Below the pieces are notes generated by a model. It ran no database searches. It had not been told where the DNA came from and saw only the letters and a program-made list of their open reading frames with translations. Made by a program: the position numbers and the translations under genes. Source: Perca fluviatilis (Eukaryota; Chordata; Actinopteri; Perciformes; Percidae). From it: 64,000 bases of DNA. Within the stretch, counting starts at the first letter, position 1. Each line of letters opens with the position of its first letter. This document shows positions 22,101 through 35,763 of the stretch, piece after piece. The stretch is from contig NC_053112.1 in the NCBI RefSeq assembly GCF_010015445.1, forward strand, positions 2,348,219 through 2,412,218, read 5' to 3'.

Positions 22101-25100
22101 GTAAAAAACTGTAGCGTGGAGCATGAACCAATTACACTACACTATCTATGGATGTAATATTTCATCATCCTTCTTTACTGTAATGTGCTACTGTTTATCA
22201 GACACTGTTTCTATGGTCCCATGTACCACCTTTAAGACTATTTACAGTATTGACAGTACTGCACTGCATGCATGCAGGCCCTTGGGATTGCTTGTCCAAT
22301 TCTGCCAACTCGTTACTGATGATTGAGATATATACTTTATATATATACTGTATATATACATATACAGTACATATACATATACTTGTACCACATTGTTCGC
22401 CATGCCCGAAGGTTTTTTCCAAGATGTTTGCCTAATTGCAATGTAGATGAGAAGTACAGTAATCACTTCTTTGTTTTGCTTTTTACAGTACAAGCTAGTT
22501 GAGGAACACTGCATTTGATGTTTTACAGTACTACAGTACTACTGTCTTTTCTTTTCTATTTTGTAGCTAATTATTTTGCTTTGATTCAAATGAACCTATG
22601 TTGTGATCGTACTTTGTTGTTTTTCATCAATACATTTCAGGTTTTGTTCAATGATTACTGTTCTCTCTACTACTGCAGTACTTTTACAGGGATGTATTTA
22701 CGTCTAGTACCATAATGAAACATGTATCACCTATTTTGTACTACAATATTTAATGACTGTATGAACGATGACTCAGTGAAACTATGGGTAGCTTGTGTGT
22801 GGATTATCTAAAGTAACGTTTCAATGGTATTTCACCATAAATTAGTTTTTTGAACCAATGATTGTGCAAATGCAAGATTTCTTTAAATATATGAATGCAC
22901 AATGCAGTGTTTTGAACATTAGACAGCCTGTGTTACAAGTGATGACCGTTTTGAGTTTTGTGTCTAGAGTTTTGAAAAATGATGTCAAGGTTCTGAAATT
23001 AGTAGCAAAGTGATTGTAAAAAACTAACGTGCCCTGCTCTGTGTCTGCAGGCGACTGCTGGCTGCTAGCAGCTATCGCCTCTCTGACTCTGGACCCTCAG
23101 ATTCTGAGCAGAGTGGTTCCTCCCGGACAGAGCTTCAGCTCGCAGTACGCCGGCATCTTCCACTTCCAGGTCACACACACCTTCATCTCTCTGCAGTGAT
23201 GATTAGCATCAAGGTCTTTAACGGGCTTTGTTTTCCTCCGTAGACTACTGGAAATGTCTTTTCCTATAAAAGAGATTCTCATTTGTACATTTAAATATAA
23301 CATTTCTGGAAACATGTAATACATTTTCTATTTGTCTGAATGTCAGTTATCAGCTGGGGGAAGTTGCATGTTGATATTTATATATATGTTCATTTTCTTT
23401 AACCCTATAATCACCTGCGGTGCCGACCCCTTAATGAGCTAATTAGCTAATTAATAAAAATGCCCCAAATCCAAAAAAAACAAGCTTTATTTCTTCCACT
23501 AGGGGTGCAGATGATATTTCAATCATAAAAGTTGATAGGAGGTGGACTTCCGGTGTCATGGCGACGTGAGGAAGTCTTATCTCATCTCCTCCGCATTCGT
23601 TTTCTTTTTCCCGGTAATTTTACCACACCACTTTACTCGCAGACGTTCAGATAGACCACTAAGTCGCTTGGGTGTAACTTTTTGGCCTCATCCATTAACA
23701 AAATGAGCGCAAAACCGTCTACCAGAACCAACAAAACTTTGTCGCACGCCGCATCGGCGCTAGCCAAGGCTAGCAGCAACAGCACTGATGCTAATGACGC
23801 CGCTGTCGGGCACGGTGATCACCTGAGGAGCCTCCTGGGTGACATCCGCTCTGATGTCGCATCAATGAAGGAAGAAATCCTGGCGGAGCTGCGCAACTCG
23901 GTAACTGCCTTGAATGCTGCTGTCTCTTCCAACAGTCAGAGAATTCAGGATATAGAAGACGGCCTATCCACTGTTGACGGAAAAGTTGGTCAACTGGAAT
24001 CTGACTACTCCACGCTAAAGACTCAGTGTGAGGCGCTGCAGTCCCGGCTGGATGATTTGGAGAACCGGTCCCGCCGGCAAAATATCCGTGTGGTTGGAAT
24101 CCCCGAGAAGGCTGAAGGGAGCCAACCCACCGCGTTTATGGAGGCCTTCTTAGTTGAGATCTTTGGTGCCGAGGCTTTTCGCCGACCGAGGTGGATCGGG
24201 CCCACCGCGCACTTAGGCCGCTTAACCCCTCTGGCCCACTGCGAGTCATGATAGCTCGTTTGCACCACTTCCAGACCAAAGAATTACTACTTCGCCTCTC
24301 TTGGAAACGGACCGGCCACCTGACGTATAAAGGAAACAAGATCAGTATTTATCCGGATTACAGCCCGGACCTGGCTCGCAGACGGGCTACTTTCACGCCG
24401 GCAAAAAAATTACTCCATCAGGCGGGACTGAAGTTTTCACTGTTACACCCGGCCACTCTCCGCTTCACGTTCAACGGCGCCAGACAGGAGTTCAAGTCGC
24501 CACAGGATGCATGCTCTTTCATCAATAGAAACGTCCTGCCTGCCCTAGAGGACACCACTGAGGAGAAGGGGGCGGCTGGTGATAATGACTGATGAGACTA
24601 AAATTGCCCACTTCTCCTTCTTGGCAGGAGGCCACATATTCGTCGGATGGGATCTGTGTATTATATGGTGTGTCTCTTGTGCTGAATTCACTGCTCCTGC
24701 CTAAATAAGTGAGTAACGGATGACTGATGTAAGGTTTCTGTGGACGAGCCTACTGATGCAGTGCCTGTTCTTATGTTATCCTCAGCATCTGTGTTTTTCA
24801 GGACCCACTATATAGCTCTTCATTATTAAGGGTTAGCTCATTTGTTATTTTTTTTTAAATTTTTTTTATTGTCTCTGTTTCCAGAGTCTGACGGTTGGCC
24901 ACAGGGTTAGATGGCTCTATTTTAAATGTATTGGTTCTGGGGGGGGGCGTTTATTATTCTCTTATTTATTTATTTTTATTTTTATAATATATATATATAT
25001 TTTTTTTTTTCTCTCGCCACTTAATACAACCGTTTTGTTGGTAGGCTTACTAGGTGGTCGCAGTCCTCTGCCATTGTTATTGTTGTCATTCAGGTTATTT

Positions 25101-28100
25101 TACTCTTTTCTTTCTTTTTTTGTGGGTTACTATGTTTTGGAGGAGCCCCAAGATGTTAGAGTAGCAAGTCCAATGCACTCCAGGCATGCTCTAAGGTTTA
25201 GTTGGTTAGTGCACCTAGTTTGGGTAGGTGCCTATGGGGGGGGGGGGTGGGTTAACATTCCTCTTGGGTATTTTTTTTGCACAATGTTATTTGTTTGTAC
25301 CTCTTTTTATTGTCTCCTTTTATGAGTAGTACCTGGGACAGGAAAATTCAGTTTACCACATGGAATGTGAAGGGCCTGAATAATCCCATCAAAAGGTCTA
25401 GGGTCCTAGCCCATCTTGCTTTTCTCCAAACTGATATAGCCTTCGTTCAGGAGACGCACTTACGTACAACAGATATAGCTAGGATGCAAAGAGGCTGGGT
25501 TGGAAATATTTTTCATTCTAAATTCAACACGAAAGCCAGAGGCGCTATGATTCTTATTCATAAAAATATCCCTTTTGAAGCCAACAGAGTAATTGCTGAC
25601 ACAAATGGAAGATTTATAATTGTTTCGGGCCAGCTCCTGAGTAGACGGGTTGTTCTTGCCTGTGTTTATGCTCCCAATTGGGATGATAATAACTTTATTA
25701 ATAACTTTTTTGCCTCGCTCCCGAACGTCGACGACCATGCCCTGATAAACGGTGGAGACTTCAATTGTGTTGTTAAGCCTGAGTTGGACCGCTCCTCACC
25801 CAGACTTGTTCCCCTATCCAAAATGGCAACCTCTATTAATAGTTTCATTGAGCAATACAGCCTTTTCGACCCCTGGCGCTTAAATTATCCAACTATGAAA
25901 GCCTTCTCATTCTTCTCTCCCGTACACCATACCTATTCCCGTATAGACTTCTGTCTTCTTGATACCAAATTTATTCCTCTCATCAGCAGACCAGTGTATC
26001 ATGGTATAATAATTTCGGACCATGCCCCTTTCACTTTCTATGTGGCTTTTCCTGACAGTCCTACCCCACCCAGATCTTGGCGTCTAACCCCCTCCTCCTA
26101 TCAGAGGCTGATTTTGTAAAATTTATTGAGACTCAGATCATGTTTTTTGTCGAAACTAATGCTTCACCCACTGTCTCACACAGTACCTTTTGGGAAACTT
26201 TACAGGCCTATTTAAGAGGGCAAATCATTAGTTATTCAGCGCAGAACAAAAAGAGACATCTGGCTGAAATTAAGGAGCTTTCTGAGGCCATTGCCAAGCT
26301 GGATGGTGAATATGCGGCCTCTCCCACTCCAGAAATTTACCAGCAGCGACTCAGTCTCAAAACAGAATTTGATTTGGTGTCAACAGCGCTGGCTGAACAG
26401 CAGTTCCTCAGGGCACATTATTCCGTATTTGAGTATGGGGACAAGGCAGGCAGGTTTTTGGCCCATCAAGCCCGACAATCATTTGCAACCCGGCGAATAA
26501 CTCAGATAAGAACATCCTTAGGCACTATAACCTCCAACCACGAACAAATTAATAGTACATTTGCTGACTTTTATAAAAACCTATACACCTCTGAGTGCAG
26601 TCCCAGCCCTGAAGAAGCCAAACAGTTTTTTCGATCCCTGATTCTTCCCTCTTTGAACAGTGAAGTGAGAGCTGAACTTGACCATCCACTTACGCTGTTG
26701 GAGATTCAAGAGGCTATTAAAAGTATGCAATCCGGGAAATCTCCAGGGCATGATGGGTTACCGGTTGAATTCTTTAAAAAATATTTGACTAGCCTGTCAC
26801 CCTTACTCCTTGCCATGTACAATGAAGCCCTGTCTTTAGGTCATCTTCCGCAGACTTTGAGAAAGGCTTCCATTTGTTTGATACCAAAGGATGGTAAAGA
26901 CCTTACTCTACCTGGTTCATATCGACCTATCTCATTGCTGTGTGTCGATTGCAAGATCCTCGCAAAATGTCTGGCTAGACGTCTTGAGAGGGCCCTCCCA
27001 CTCATTGTTTCACCCGATCAATCTGGATTCATGCAGGGCAGGCATTCTTTCTCCAACACTCGTCGGCTCTTTGACGTTATTTATTCCAGGTCTGAGACGG
27101 ATGTGCCTGAACTTGTGCTTTCCTTAGACGCTGAGAAGGCGTTTGACCGGGTGGAATGGGATTTTTTGTTTGATATTTTACATAGGTTTGGATTTGGTGC
27201 TAACTTTATTTCATGGGTTAAGTTATTGTATTCGTCGCCGCTAGCCTCTGTCCGTACGAATGACGACTCTTCTGCCTATTTTTCTCTTTTCAGAGGAACT
27301 AGACAGGGGTGCCCACTGTCCCCGCTACTCTTCAACGTTGTTATTGAGGTCCTGGCTGTCTCTCTTCGTCAGTGCTCAGCTTTTGAAGGAATACACAGAG
27401 GGGGTATTACCCATAAAGTATTGCTATACGCGGACGACCTTCTTCTATTTCTATCTAATCCCAATATGTCTATACCCCCCATTCTAGCTATCCTGGGACA
27501 ATTTGGAAAACTGTCTGGCTACAAACTCAACCTGGAACAAAGTGAACTTTTCCCAATCAATTCCCCAGCTCTTAGCATTCCATCTTCCGTATTCCCTTTC
27601 AGGACAGTTGGCTCACATTTTAGATATTTAGGCATTACCGTCTCACGCTCTATCCAACAATTATTTAGGCTCAATTTTGTCCCCCTAATTGAGAAATGTA
27701 GATCGGATCTTGAACGTTGGCGCAACCTGCCTTTGTCTGTGGTCGGTCGTATTAATCTGATAAAAATGAATATTGTGCCTCGATTCCTGTACTTTTTTCA
27801 GAACATCCCTATTTTTATCCCCCTGAGGGTGTTCTCTCAACTGGATAGGCATTTTTCTAACTTCATTTGGTGCGGTAAGCCACCACGCACTCGTAGAACA
27901 GTTATGCAAAGGCCCAAACGTTGCGGCGGTTTGGCTCTACCCAACCTACTCCATTACTATTGGGCCAGTAACATTCAGAGGGTTGTTGAGTGGGTTCAGA
28001 GTCACTCTGACCCTACAGCTCAGGTCTGGGTGGGGATGGAGTCTCAGATGGCCCCTGTACATTCTCTGACCACCTCTCCTCTCGCTCTCGTATCCAGCGT

Positions 28101-31100
28101 GCAGTCTGACAACCCAGTAATTCTTCAAACTGTTAAAATATGGTCCCAGTTCCGGAGTAAATTCGGCTTGCAGAGCCCATCCCTGATGGCACCCATCTTA
28201 ACCAATCACCTCTTCACTCCAGCTAAACTTGACCTGGCTTTCCGAGCTTGGCATTCAAATGGAATTTGTCTCATTAAGGACTTATACATTGATGGAGTGT
28301 TTGCCTCATTTAATCAGTTATCAGAAAAATTTGCTCTGACCTCCACCAACTTCTTTCGCTACCTACAGATCAGAGACTTTGTAAGGAAGGGCTATCCCCC
28401 CTTCCCCAACAAACCACCCTCCACCATCTTAGATCAAATTCTGTCCTTGAATCCTAATCAGAAAGGCTCTATCTCTCAGATATATTCTTTAATAAACCAC
28501 CCAGACGGGCAACCTTTGGATAATTTGAGAACCCTTTGGGAACAAGACTTTGGCAGCCCCCTCTCTGAAGATATGTGGGAGGCAATATTAAAACAAGTAC
28601 ATGAATCATCCCCATGCTGTAGACATGGTCTCATTCAGTTTAAAATAGTTCATCGCTCCCACCTTTGTAAAACTAAATTAGCGAGAATATATCCCTAACG
28701 TCGATCCCACTTGTGAAGAGGGGGCGGCGGCGCTCCAGCGACGTTGTTTCATATGTTCTGGGCTTGCCCCGCCCTTTCGCTGCCCTTCCGGCAAGGAGCA
28801 TATTTGGTTCCCTAAGTGAAGCGTTATAATATCACATTGGATGTGCATCCCATGGTTGCCTTGTTCGGTGTTAATGCAAACTGGCCGGTCCGACATTCAC
28901 AGTGTGGTTGCTTTCACAACACTACTGGCGCCGCCTCATTCTTCTAAACTGGAAGGGGTCTAGACCTCCTTGTCATGCTAGATGGCTGAGAGATGTATTG
29001 TATCACTAAAAATTGATCAAAATTAAGTACACTCTGCATGGAAGCAAGTCCAAGTTTTATGGGTAGGAGGGGGCCCCCTTTTTACGTTACTTTGATAACT
29101 TGAAGGATTTAAAAGACTGGGATGACCAACCTTAGAAATTACACTGCTGGTTCAGTATGGTCTTCTGTATCTGTGACAGGATGATGACTTTAGGTGTGGC
29201 TCTTCTTTTTCTTTCTTTTTATTTACTCATTTTATTTTTATGTTTGATTTTTCTTTCTTCCCTTTTCTTTCTTTTGGATATGGTGTACTGTATACTGTTT
29301 GTCTATTTGTTCAATGGTTTTTTAACTATCTTATCCCTTTTTGTAACCACAAGAGGATGTTAGGGTGTGGGTTGGGGTGGGACATGTTTTACCAATAAAT
29401 AGAACTTAAAAAAAAAAAAGAGTTGATAGGAAACTAAATGTCTGGGTTTCATATGGGCCATTTAGAGGTTTCCAGCAAACTAATATTTGGAGACGTGGAG
29501 GATAAACTTGGTCAGAAGAATCAAGTCAGTCTTACGCAGCCTTCATATTGGCACAGTAGATACGGCTGCGAAACGACCGGAAGTCATTAACTTCCTCTGG
29601 AGATTCGCAGCCTGCATGCGAATGGGTCCGAACCGATGCGAACGAGTGTGGTGCGGAAAAAAATCTGGTTTGTTGGTCATCCGGATGCGTTAAAAAAGTT
29701 GAACTCGTACGACAGGCAACAGACAGTTCCTATCCGACAATCCGAGCGGAAGTTAGCGGTGCTATTGTACTGATAAACAAATCTGAATTCTTAAATTTTA
29801 ATGAAATAAATAATGATTTCATAACGATATGTTGTCATGTAATGGATTCATTTTGGAATATGAGAAAAATTCTTCCGTGCAGAAACAATGCATAGGATAC
29901 CTGCTGTGGCTAATAGTTAGGGACAGACATTGAACTATTGACATTATACCCTATATCACATTTAACTATTGACATTATACCGCTATATCACATTTAACTG
30001 TTGACATTATACCCTATATCACGTTTAACTATTGACATTCTACCCCTATATCACATTTAACTATTGACATTATACCCTATATATCACATCTAACTATTGA
30101 CATTATACCGCTATATCACATTTAACTGTTGACATTATACCCTATATCACGTTTAACTATTGACATTATACCCTATATATCACATTTAACTATTGACATT
30201 ATACCCTATATCACATTTAACTATTGACATTATACCGCTATATCACATTTAACTGTTGACATTATACCCTATATCACGTTTAACTATTGACATTATACCC
30301 TATATATCACATTTAACTATTGACATTATACCCTATATATCACATCTAACTATTGACATTATACCCTATATCACCTTTAACCGACCTGACACATCAACAT
30401 CCTGGGCAGCAGCAGCCTTTCTGTTTATATCTCTATAGCACTCAGATGAGAGCTCATAGAGAATTGGACATTTCTAATCGGTTCCGATACTTTCTACGAC
30501 GTAGTACGACGTCCACTGGGGGGCATAGCATATTACGGAGATGATTTCAAGTGCCAGTGTGAAGGCTGCGTCAACTAGGGCTGGGTTATGGCTCTGGGGA
30601 GAGGTTATCTTCAGTTACATTTGCAGGCAACATCGACTGTGTGCGGGCCGCTGTAGATGGCGTGCACGCTATGAGCATGCACAGAGACCTTTATGCTCAA
30701 CCAAAGATCCTCGATACTAAAGATAACGCATTTCAAGCAGTGCCAACGGTATGAAACGGTCCTCACTTTCTTTTTTACATGATTGCACGTCGTTTAGCTG
30801 ACGCGTTTATCCAAAGCAACTTACAATTGCTATACGTCAGAGGTAACACGCCTGTGGAGCAACTAGAGGTTAAGTGCCTTGCTCAGGGACACATTGGTTG
30901 ATGTATCGCAGTGGTAATTAAACCCGGGTCTCCCACACCGAAGGCATGTGTCATATCTATTGTGCCACCACCACCTTTCTGACTGCTAAAGGGAAGTGGC
31001 CTCGTTTGAACATCTAGTGAAGGTCGAATGGATGGATGAAAAGTTATATTTAAATAATGTATAAAAATGTTATTTGCTAACGTTAGATATTTACACAACT

Positions 31101-31939
31101 AAAAGACATATTTAGCTAAACTAAAAAAATTGTTTTGTTAGGGCATTCACAAACATTATCTAACGTTAGCTTCTCTGTGTCAGAGTTCGTTCCTGAGACA
31201 GAAACACGTCTCAAACTAAGTTCATGTTCTCCTGATGTGTCTGAAACATAACATGTTAGTGTTTAGAATGTTCTGCAGATATGTTGCTTGTTGAAGAATG
31301 GCTCCAATATTTCCTTTGGTGACTACGGGGAGTAAGAATCGCTCATAATCTGTGTTGTGTTTGCAGCTGTGGCAGTACGGGGAGTGGGTGGACGTTGTCG
31401 TGGACGACCGGCTGCCAACCAGAGACGGGAAGCTGCTGTTCGTCCACTCTGCAGAGGGAGACGAGTTCTGGAGCGCTCTGCTGGAGAAAGCCTACGCCAA
31501 GTAAGACCCCGCTTCAGCCAGGGCTGCCTACGGTGGTATTATAGGCAGGATAGGCAAACGCTTGGGGCATCCGCAGTGGTATTATAGGCAGGATAGGCAA
31601 ACGCTCAGCCAGGGCAGCCCACGGTGGTATTATAGGCAGGATAGGCAAACGCTCAGCCAGGGTCTAGATGAGTAAAGAGAAGTTAAAGATAGTAAGAAAA
31701 AAATGACAAAAACGGCAGAAAACCTCACTTCTTCTTCCCTCAGTCTGTACATGTAGAACGATATCTTTCTTTTGAAATTCTCTCTTTAATAAATCGCAAA
31801 ATCTTTGTGTGTCTATGTGTGTGTGTCTGTGTCTATGTGTGTGTGTGTCTCTGTGTGTGTGTCTATGTGTGTGTGTGTGTGTGTGTGTGTCTGTGTCTAT
31901 GTGTGTGTGTGTGTCTCTGTGTGTGTGTGTGTGTCTGTG

Positions 31940-31978
<39 letters not shown>

Positions 31979-32415
31979 TGAGTGTGTATGTCTGTGTGTG
32001 TGTCAGTATGTGTGTGTGTGTGTGTTTCTGTGTGTCTGTGTGTGTGTTTCAGTGTGTGTGTGTGTGTGTGTGTGTGTCAGTGTGTGTGCCTGGCGTCCAC
32101 TCCACAAAGAAGGGTTGTAATGCGTGCACGCCTGGAGGCGTTTGTTAAAAGCGAGCAGCAGCCTTTTGCATGAGATGAAGGAAGAGATGGAAGTTTGCCT
32201 CAGGCGTATTTACAGTAGCAGCATTATTTGAATGTTGCTCCCTGTTTGTTTGTTGACAGTAAACTCCCTTTAAGCTGACGCTGCAGATCCTTTAACATTC
32301 GGCTAAAAGAGCTGAAGAGAGCCACTAAAGTTTGTGTCTTTGTGACTGAACTTTGGTTTACACGTGTCTGAAACGGTTTCACCTCAGCTGACTCTGAATG
32401 CAGACAGGAATGTAA

Positions 32416-32452
<37 letters not shown>

Positions 32453-32591
32453 AGATTGTGTGTGTGTGTGTGTGTGTGTGAGTGTGAGTGTGTGTGATTA
32501 GCAGGGCGGTAAACATTTGGCTCGGCCAGCCTGGAAAACAAAACAATACCTCGTGTTTAGCTGCGTTGTGTGTGTTTTGTGTGTGTTTTTT

Positions 32592-32666
<75 letters not shown>

Positions 32667-33269
32667 TGAGAGTGTGTGTGTGTGATTAGCAGGGCGTGCT
32701 TGGTAAACATTCGGCTCGGCCGGCCTGGAAAACAAACAGTCAGCTCTTTATTCTGAAGAGGTAAAGGTGTAACGCCTGCAGCCAGATTCATACTGCAGAG
32801 CAAACATGGCCTTCACTTCCTCTCTCAGCCTCAGCCTGTACATGAAGAGAGATGACAGAAAGGCGACAAAAAGAGACACAAAAAACGTGGCAAAAAGCAT
32901 CAAAAAACACCTTTACTTCTTCCCTTAGTCTTTGTGTGTATCTGTGTGTGTGTGTGTGTGTTTGTGTGTGTCTGTATGTGTGTTTGTCTGTGAGTGTTTG
33001 TGAATGTGTGTCTGTTTGTTTGTGTATGTGTGTGTGTGTGTGTGTGTGTCTATGTGTGTGTGTGTGTTGGTGTGTGTCTGTTTTTGTGTGTGTGTGTGTC
33101 TGTGAGTGTGTGTGAAAGTGTCTGTGTGTGTCTGTTTATGTGTGTGCATGTGTGTGTGTGTGTTAGTGTGTGTCTGTATGTGTGATTGTGAGTGTGTGTG
33201 AATGTGTGTCTGTTTGTGTCTGTGAGTGTGTGTCTGTGTGTGTGTTTGTGTCTGAGTGTGTGTGAATGT

Positions 33270-33318
<49 letters not shown>

Positions 33319-35720
33319 GGTGTGTGTCTGTTTATGTGTGTGTCTGTGAGTGTGTGTGAATGTGTGTGTGTGTCTGTTTGTATGTGTGTATGTGTGTGTG
33401 TTTGTGTGTATGTGTGTGTGTGTGTGTGTTTGTGTGTGTCTGTTTATGTGTGTGTCTGTGAGTGTGTGTGAATGTGTGTGTGTGTCTGTTTGTATGTGTG
33501 TATGTGTGTGTGTTTGTGTGTATGTAGGTTTCTTACAAACATTAGAAACACTCAGAGGTCCCCACAAACACTAAAAACCCTCAGAGGTCCCCACAAACAC
33601 TAAAAACACTCAGAGGTCCCCACAAACACTAAAAACACTCAGAGGTCCCCACAAACACTAAAAACTCTCACAAACACTAAAAACCCTCAGAGGTCCCCAC
33701 AAACACTAAAAACACTCAGATGTCCCCACAAACACTAGAAACACTCAGAGGTCCCCACGAACACTAAACACTAGAACACTCAGAGGTCCCCACAAACACT
33801 AGAAACACTCACTGATTTTCTGTGTGTGTGTGTTTGTGTCTGTGTGTGTGCATGTGTGTCTGTGTGTGTGTGTATGTCTCTGTGTGTGTCTATTTGTGTG
33901 TCTGTGTGTGTGTGTCTTTACTCCCCTACAACCTGATTCTGCAGTATTGTGTCGGTGAGTTAGTGTAGCGTCCTGTTTATTCCCTGCAGGGTGAACAGCT
34001 CGTACGAGGCTCTGACCGGAGGTTCGAGCATCGAGGGTTTCGAGGATTTCACCGGAGGAATCGCAGAGAGCTATGACTTGATGAAAGCTCCGCCCTTCCT
34101 GTTCAACATCATGAGGAAGGCCCTGACACGCGGCTCACTGCTGGGCTGCTCCATCGACGTAAACACCCAGACATTTAAACACAGACGTATCCAGGGTCAG
34201 TCCGTAACGTTACAGATGTGAAGCTGCGGCAGGATTTATGTTTCATGTTTCTGTGTTTGTCAGATCTCCAGCGCCTACGACACAGAGGCCATCACCAGTC
34301 AGAAGCTGGTGAAAGGACACGCCTACTCCATCACTGCAGCAGAGCAGGTGAGGCATTCTGGGAAATCTCTAGGGATGCACCGAATCCAGATTTTTGGGGT
34401 TTGGCCGAATACCGAATACACTGGTTAGATTCTGCCAAATCCGGGGCGCCCGGATATCTCAGTTGGTAGAGTGCGCACCCATATAAAGAGGTTTACTCCT
34501 CGATGCAGCGGGCCCGGATTTTACTCTGACCTGCGGCCCTTTGCTGCATGTCATTCCCCCTCTCTCTCCCCTTTCTTTTCTTCAGCTGTGCGGTCATTAA
34601 AAGGCCTAAAAATGCCCAAAAAATAATAATAATAAAAAAAAGAACGAATCCTGCTCCCATCCTCAGTCCATTAAAACAGTAAAAACATTCATATATGTAA
34701 TGTTGCTGCAATGTTGTTGTATGTTAGTTGCTGCATTTTGACTGCTGTCTGGAGATTCCTTCATGCACAACTCGTATTCTTTCTGATGTTTCAGACCAGA
34801 TGTTGTAACAGCGGCCATGTTGTGTATAGTTTAGGGTCCTCGCCACCACCAGACCAATCAGCATTGAACAGATTGAACATGTAGTTGGACTTGAATGGCC
34901 TTCTTTTGACTGAAAGTACTGCCAAACAACAACTTTTTCTGCTCACCAGTTCCTTTTTCACTTTCTCACAGCCTACTGCATTGAACGTTCCACCTACGTC
35001 GACCAGCATAGCGCGCGAAGTGCAAGCGTAGGGTTTGGTGGAAAAAAATTCTAAGGTTTGGCAGAAACCCCGTCAAAAAGCCCAATATTCAGCCGAATCA
35101 GAAGCCCAATCCAGGATTCTGTGCATCCCTAGAAATGACAAGAAATGTTGATCTGTAGACCAACATGACATCATGCTGACTAGCCTACCCCTAGACCAAC
35201 GAGCCACAAATACTTCCAGCTCTGTTTTAAATTACAGGTCTGATGTTATGAGTGTTTACATTTCTTTAAACCAATCACAACGGTCTTGGGCGGGGCTATG
35301 CTCTGGACGCAGCGATGGTGCTAAATAGTCTCAGGAAGGAAATCAAGGGACATTTAAAATAGATAAAAATTTGCCATTAATTGCGAGTTAACTATGACAT
35401 TAATGCGATTAATCGCGATTAAATATTTTAATCGTTTGACAGCACTACTGAAAATGTAGCTCGGTTCCTGCAGCAGACCGACCAGCGATGCTTCTGTCCT
35501 GCAGGTTCATCACGTTGGTTCTGTGGTGGAGCTGCTGAGAATCAGAAACCCCTGGGGACAGGTGGAGTGGACCGGAGCCTGGAGCGATGAGTGAGACTGT
35601 CTGTCTGTCTGTCTGTCTCTGTCTGTCTCTCTGATATTTCTGTCTGTTTCTCTGATGTTTCTGTCTGTCTGTCTCTCTGATATTTATGTCTGTCTTTCTG
35701 ATGTTTCTGTCTATCTCTCT

Positions 35721-35763
<43 letters not shown>

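Larger units (their letters stand above)
18097..23024. mobile_element. Compound foldback of two interleaved inverted-repeat arms (a-b-a'-b')
   Basis: Arm a (18097-18245 plus 19018-19283) is inverted at 21692-22112. Arm b (19286-19790 plus 21428-21690) is inverted at 22114-23024. All four ends carry GTTTTT(T/A)ACAATCACTTTG-like termini. TA dinucleotides flank the outermost ends and the inner b-left and a'-right ends. A Harbinger-like MITE sits in arm a and a Tc1 element in arm b. No own transposase is visible. Confidence 0.78.
16673..23050 (+). repeat. 32-bp tandem array of exon 3 acceptor-like units, split by transposons
   Basis: Unit GCCCTGCTCTGTGTCTGCAG plus about 12 bp. Copies end at 16691, about 18025 (degenerate, lost AG), 18057, 18089 (TGTAG) and 23050 (the real exon 3 acceptor). 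Two TA-flanked elements lie between units, at 16700-18000 and 18097-23024. Without the insertions, intron 2 would be about 230 bp and the array contiguous. Confidence 0.85.
23541..29420 (+). mobile_element. Full-length L1/Tx1-group LINE with target-site duplication
   Basis: AGTTGATAGGA occurs at 23530-23540 and again at 29421-29431, directly flanking the element and following an A-rich tail. A 5' UTR of about 140 bp, ORF1 (23682-24592), a spacer of about 0.7 kb, ORF2 (25322 to past 28698) and a 3' UTR are all in order. Both ORFs carry frame breaks, so the copy is inactive, but length and duplication point to a fairly recent insertion into calpain intron 3. Confidence 0.93.

Noticed and set aside
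24023..24339. Minus-strand frames over the LINE ORF1
   Set aside because: Antisense shadows of the ORF1 coding region with no similarity of their own.
29930..30378. CRISPR-like regular repeat array
   Set aside because: No unique spacers: the 31-bp unit is contiguous. Eukaryotic minisatellite.
31803..33575. Long Cys-Val or His-Thr rich reading frames on both strands
   Set aside because: They are direct translations of TG/CA dinucleotide tracts, open in several frames at once, without start context or splice signals. The same holds at 1907-2030, 39100-39670, 40667-41026 and 44752-45376.
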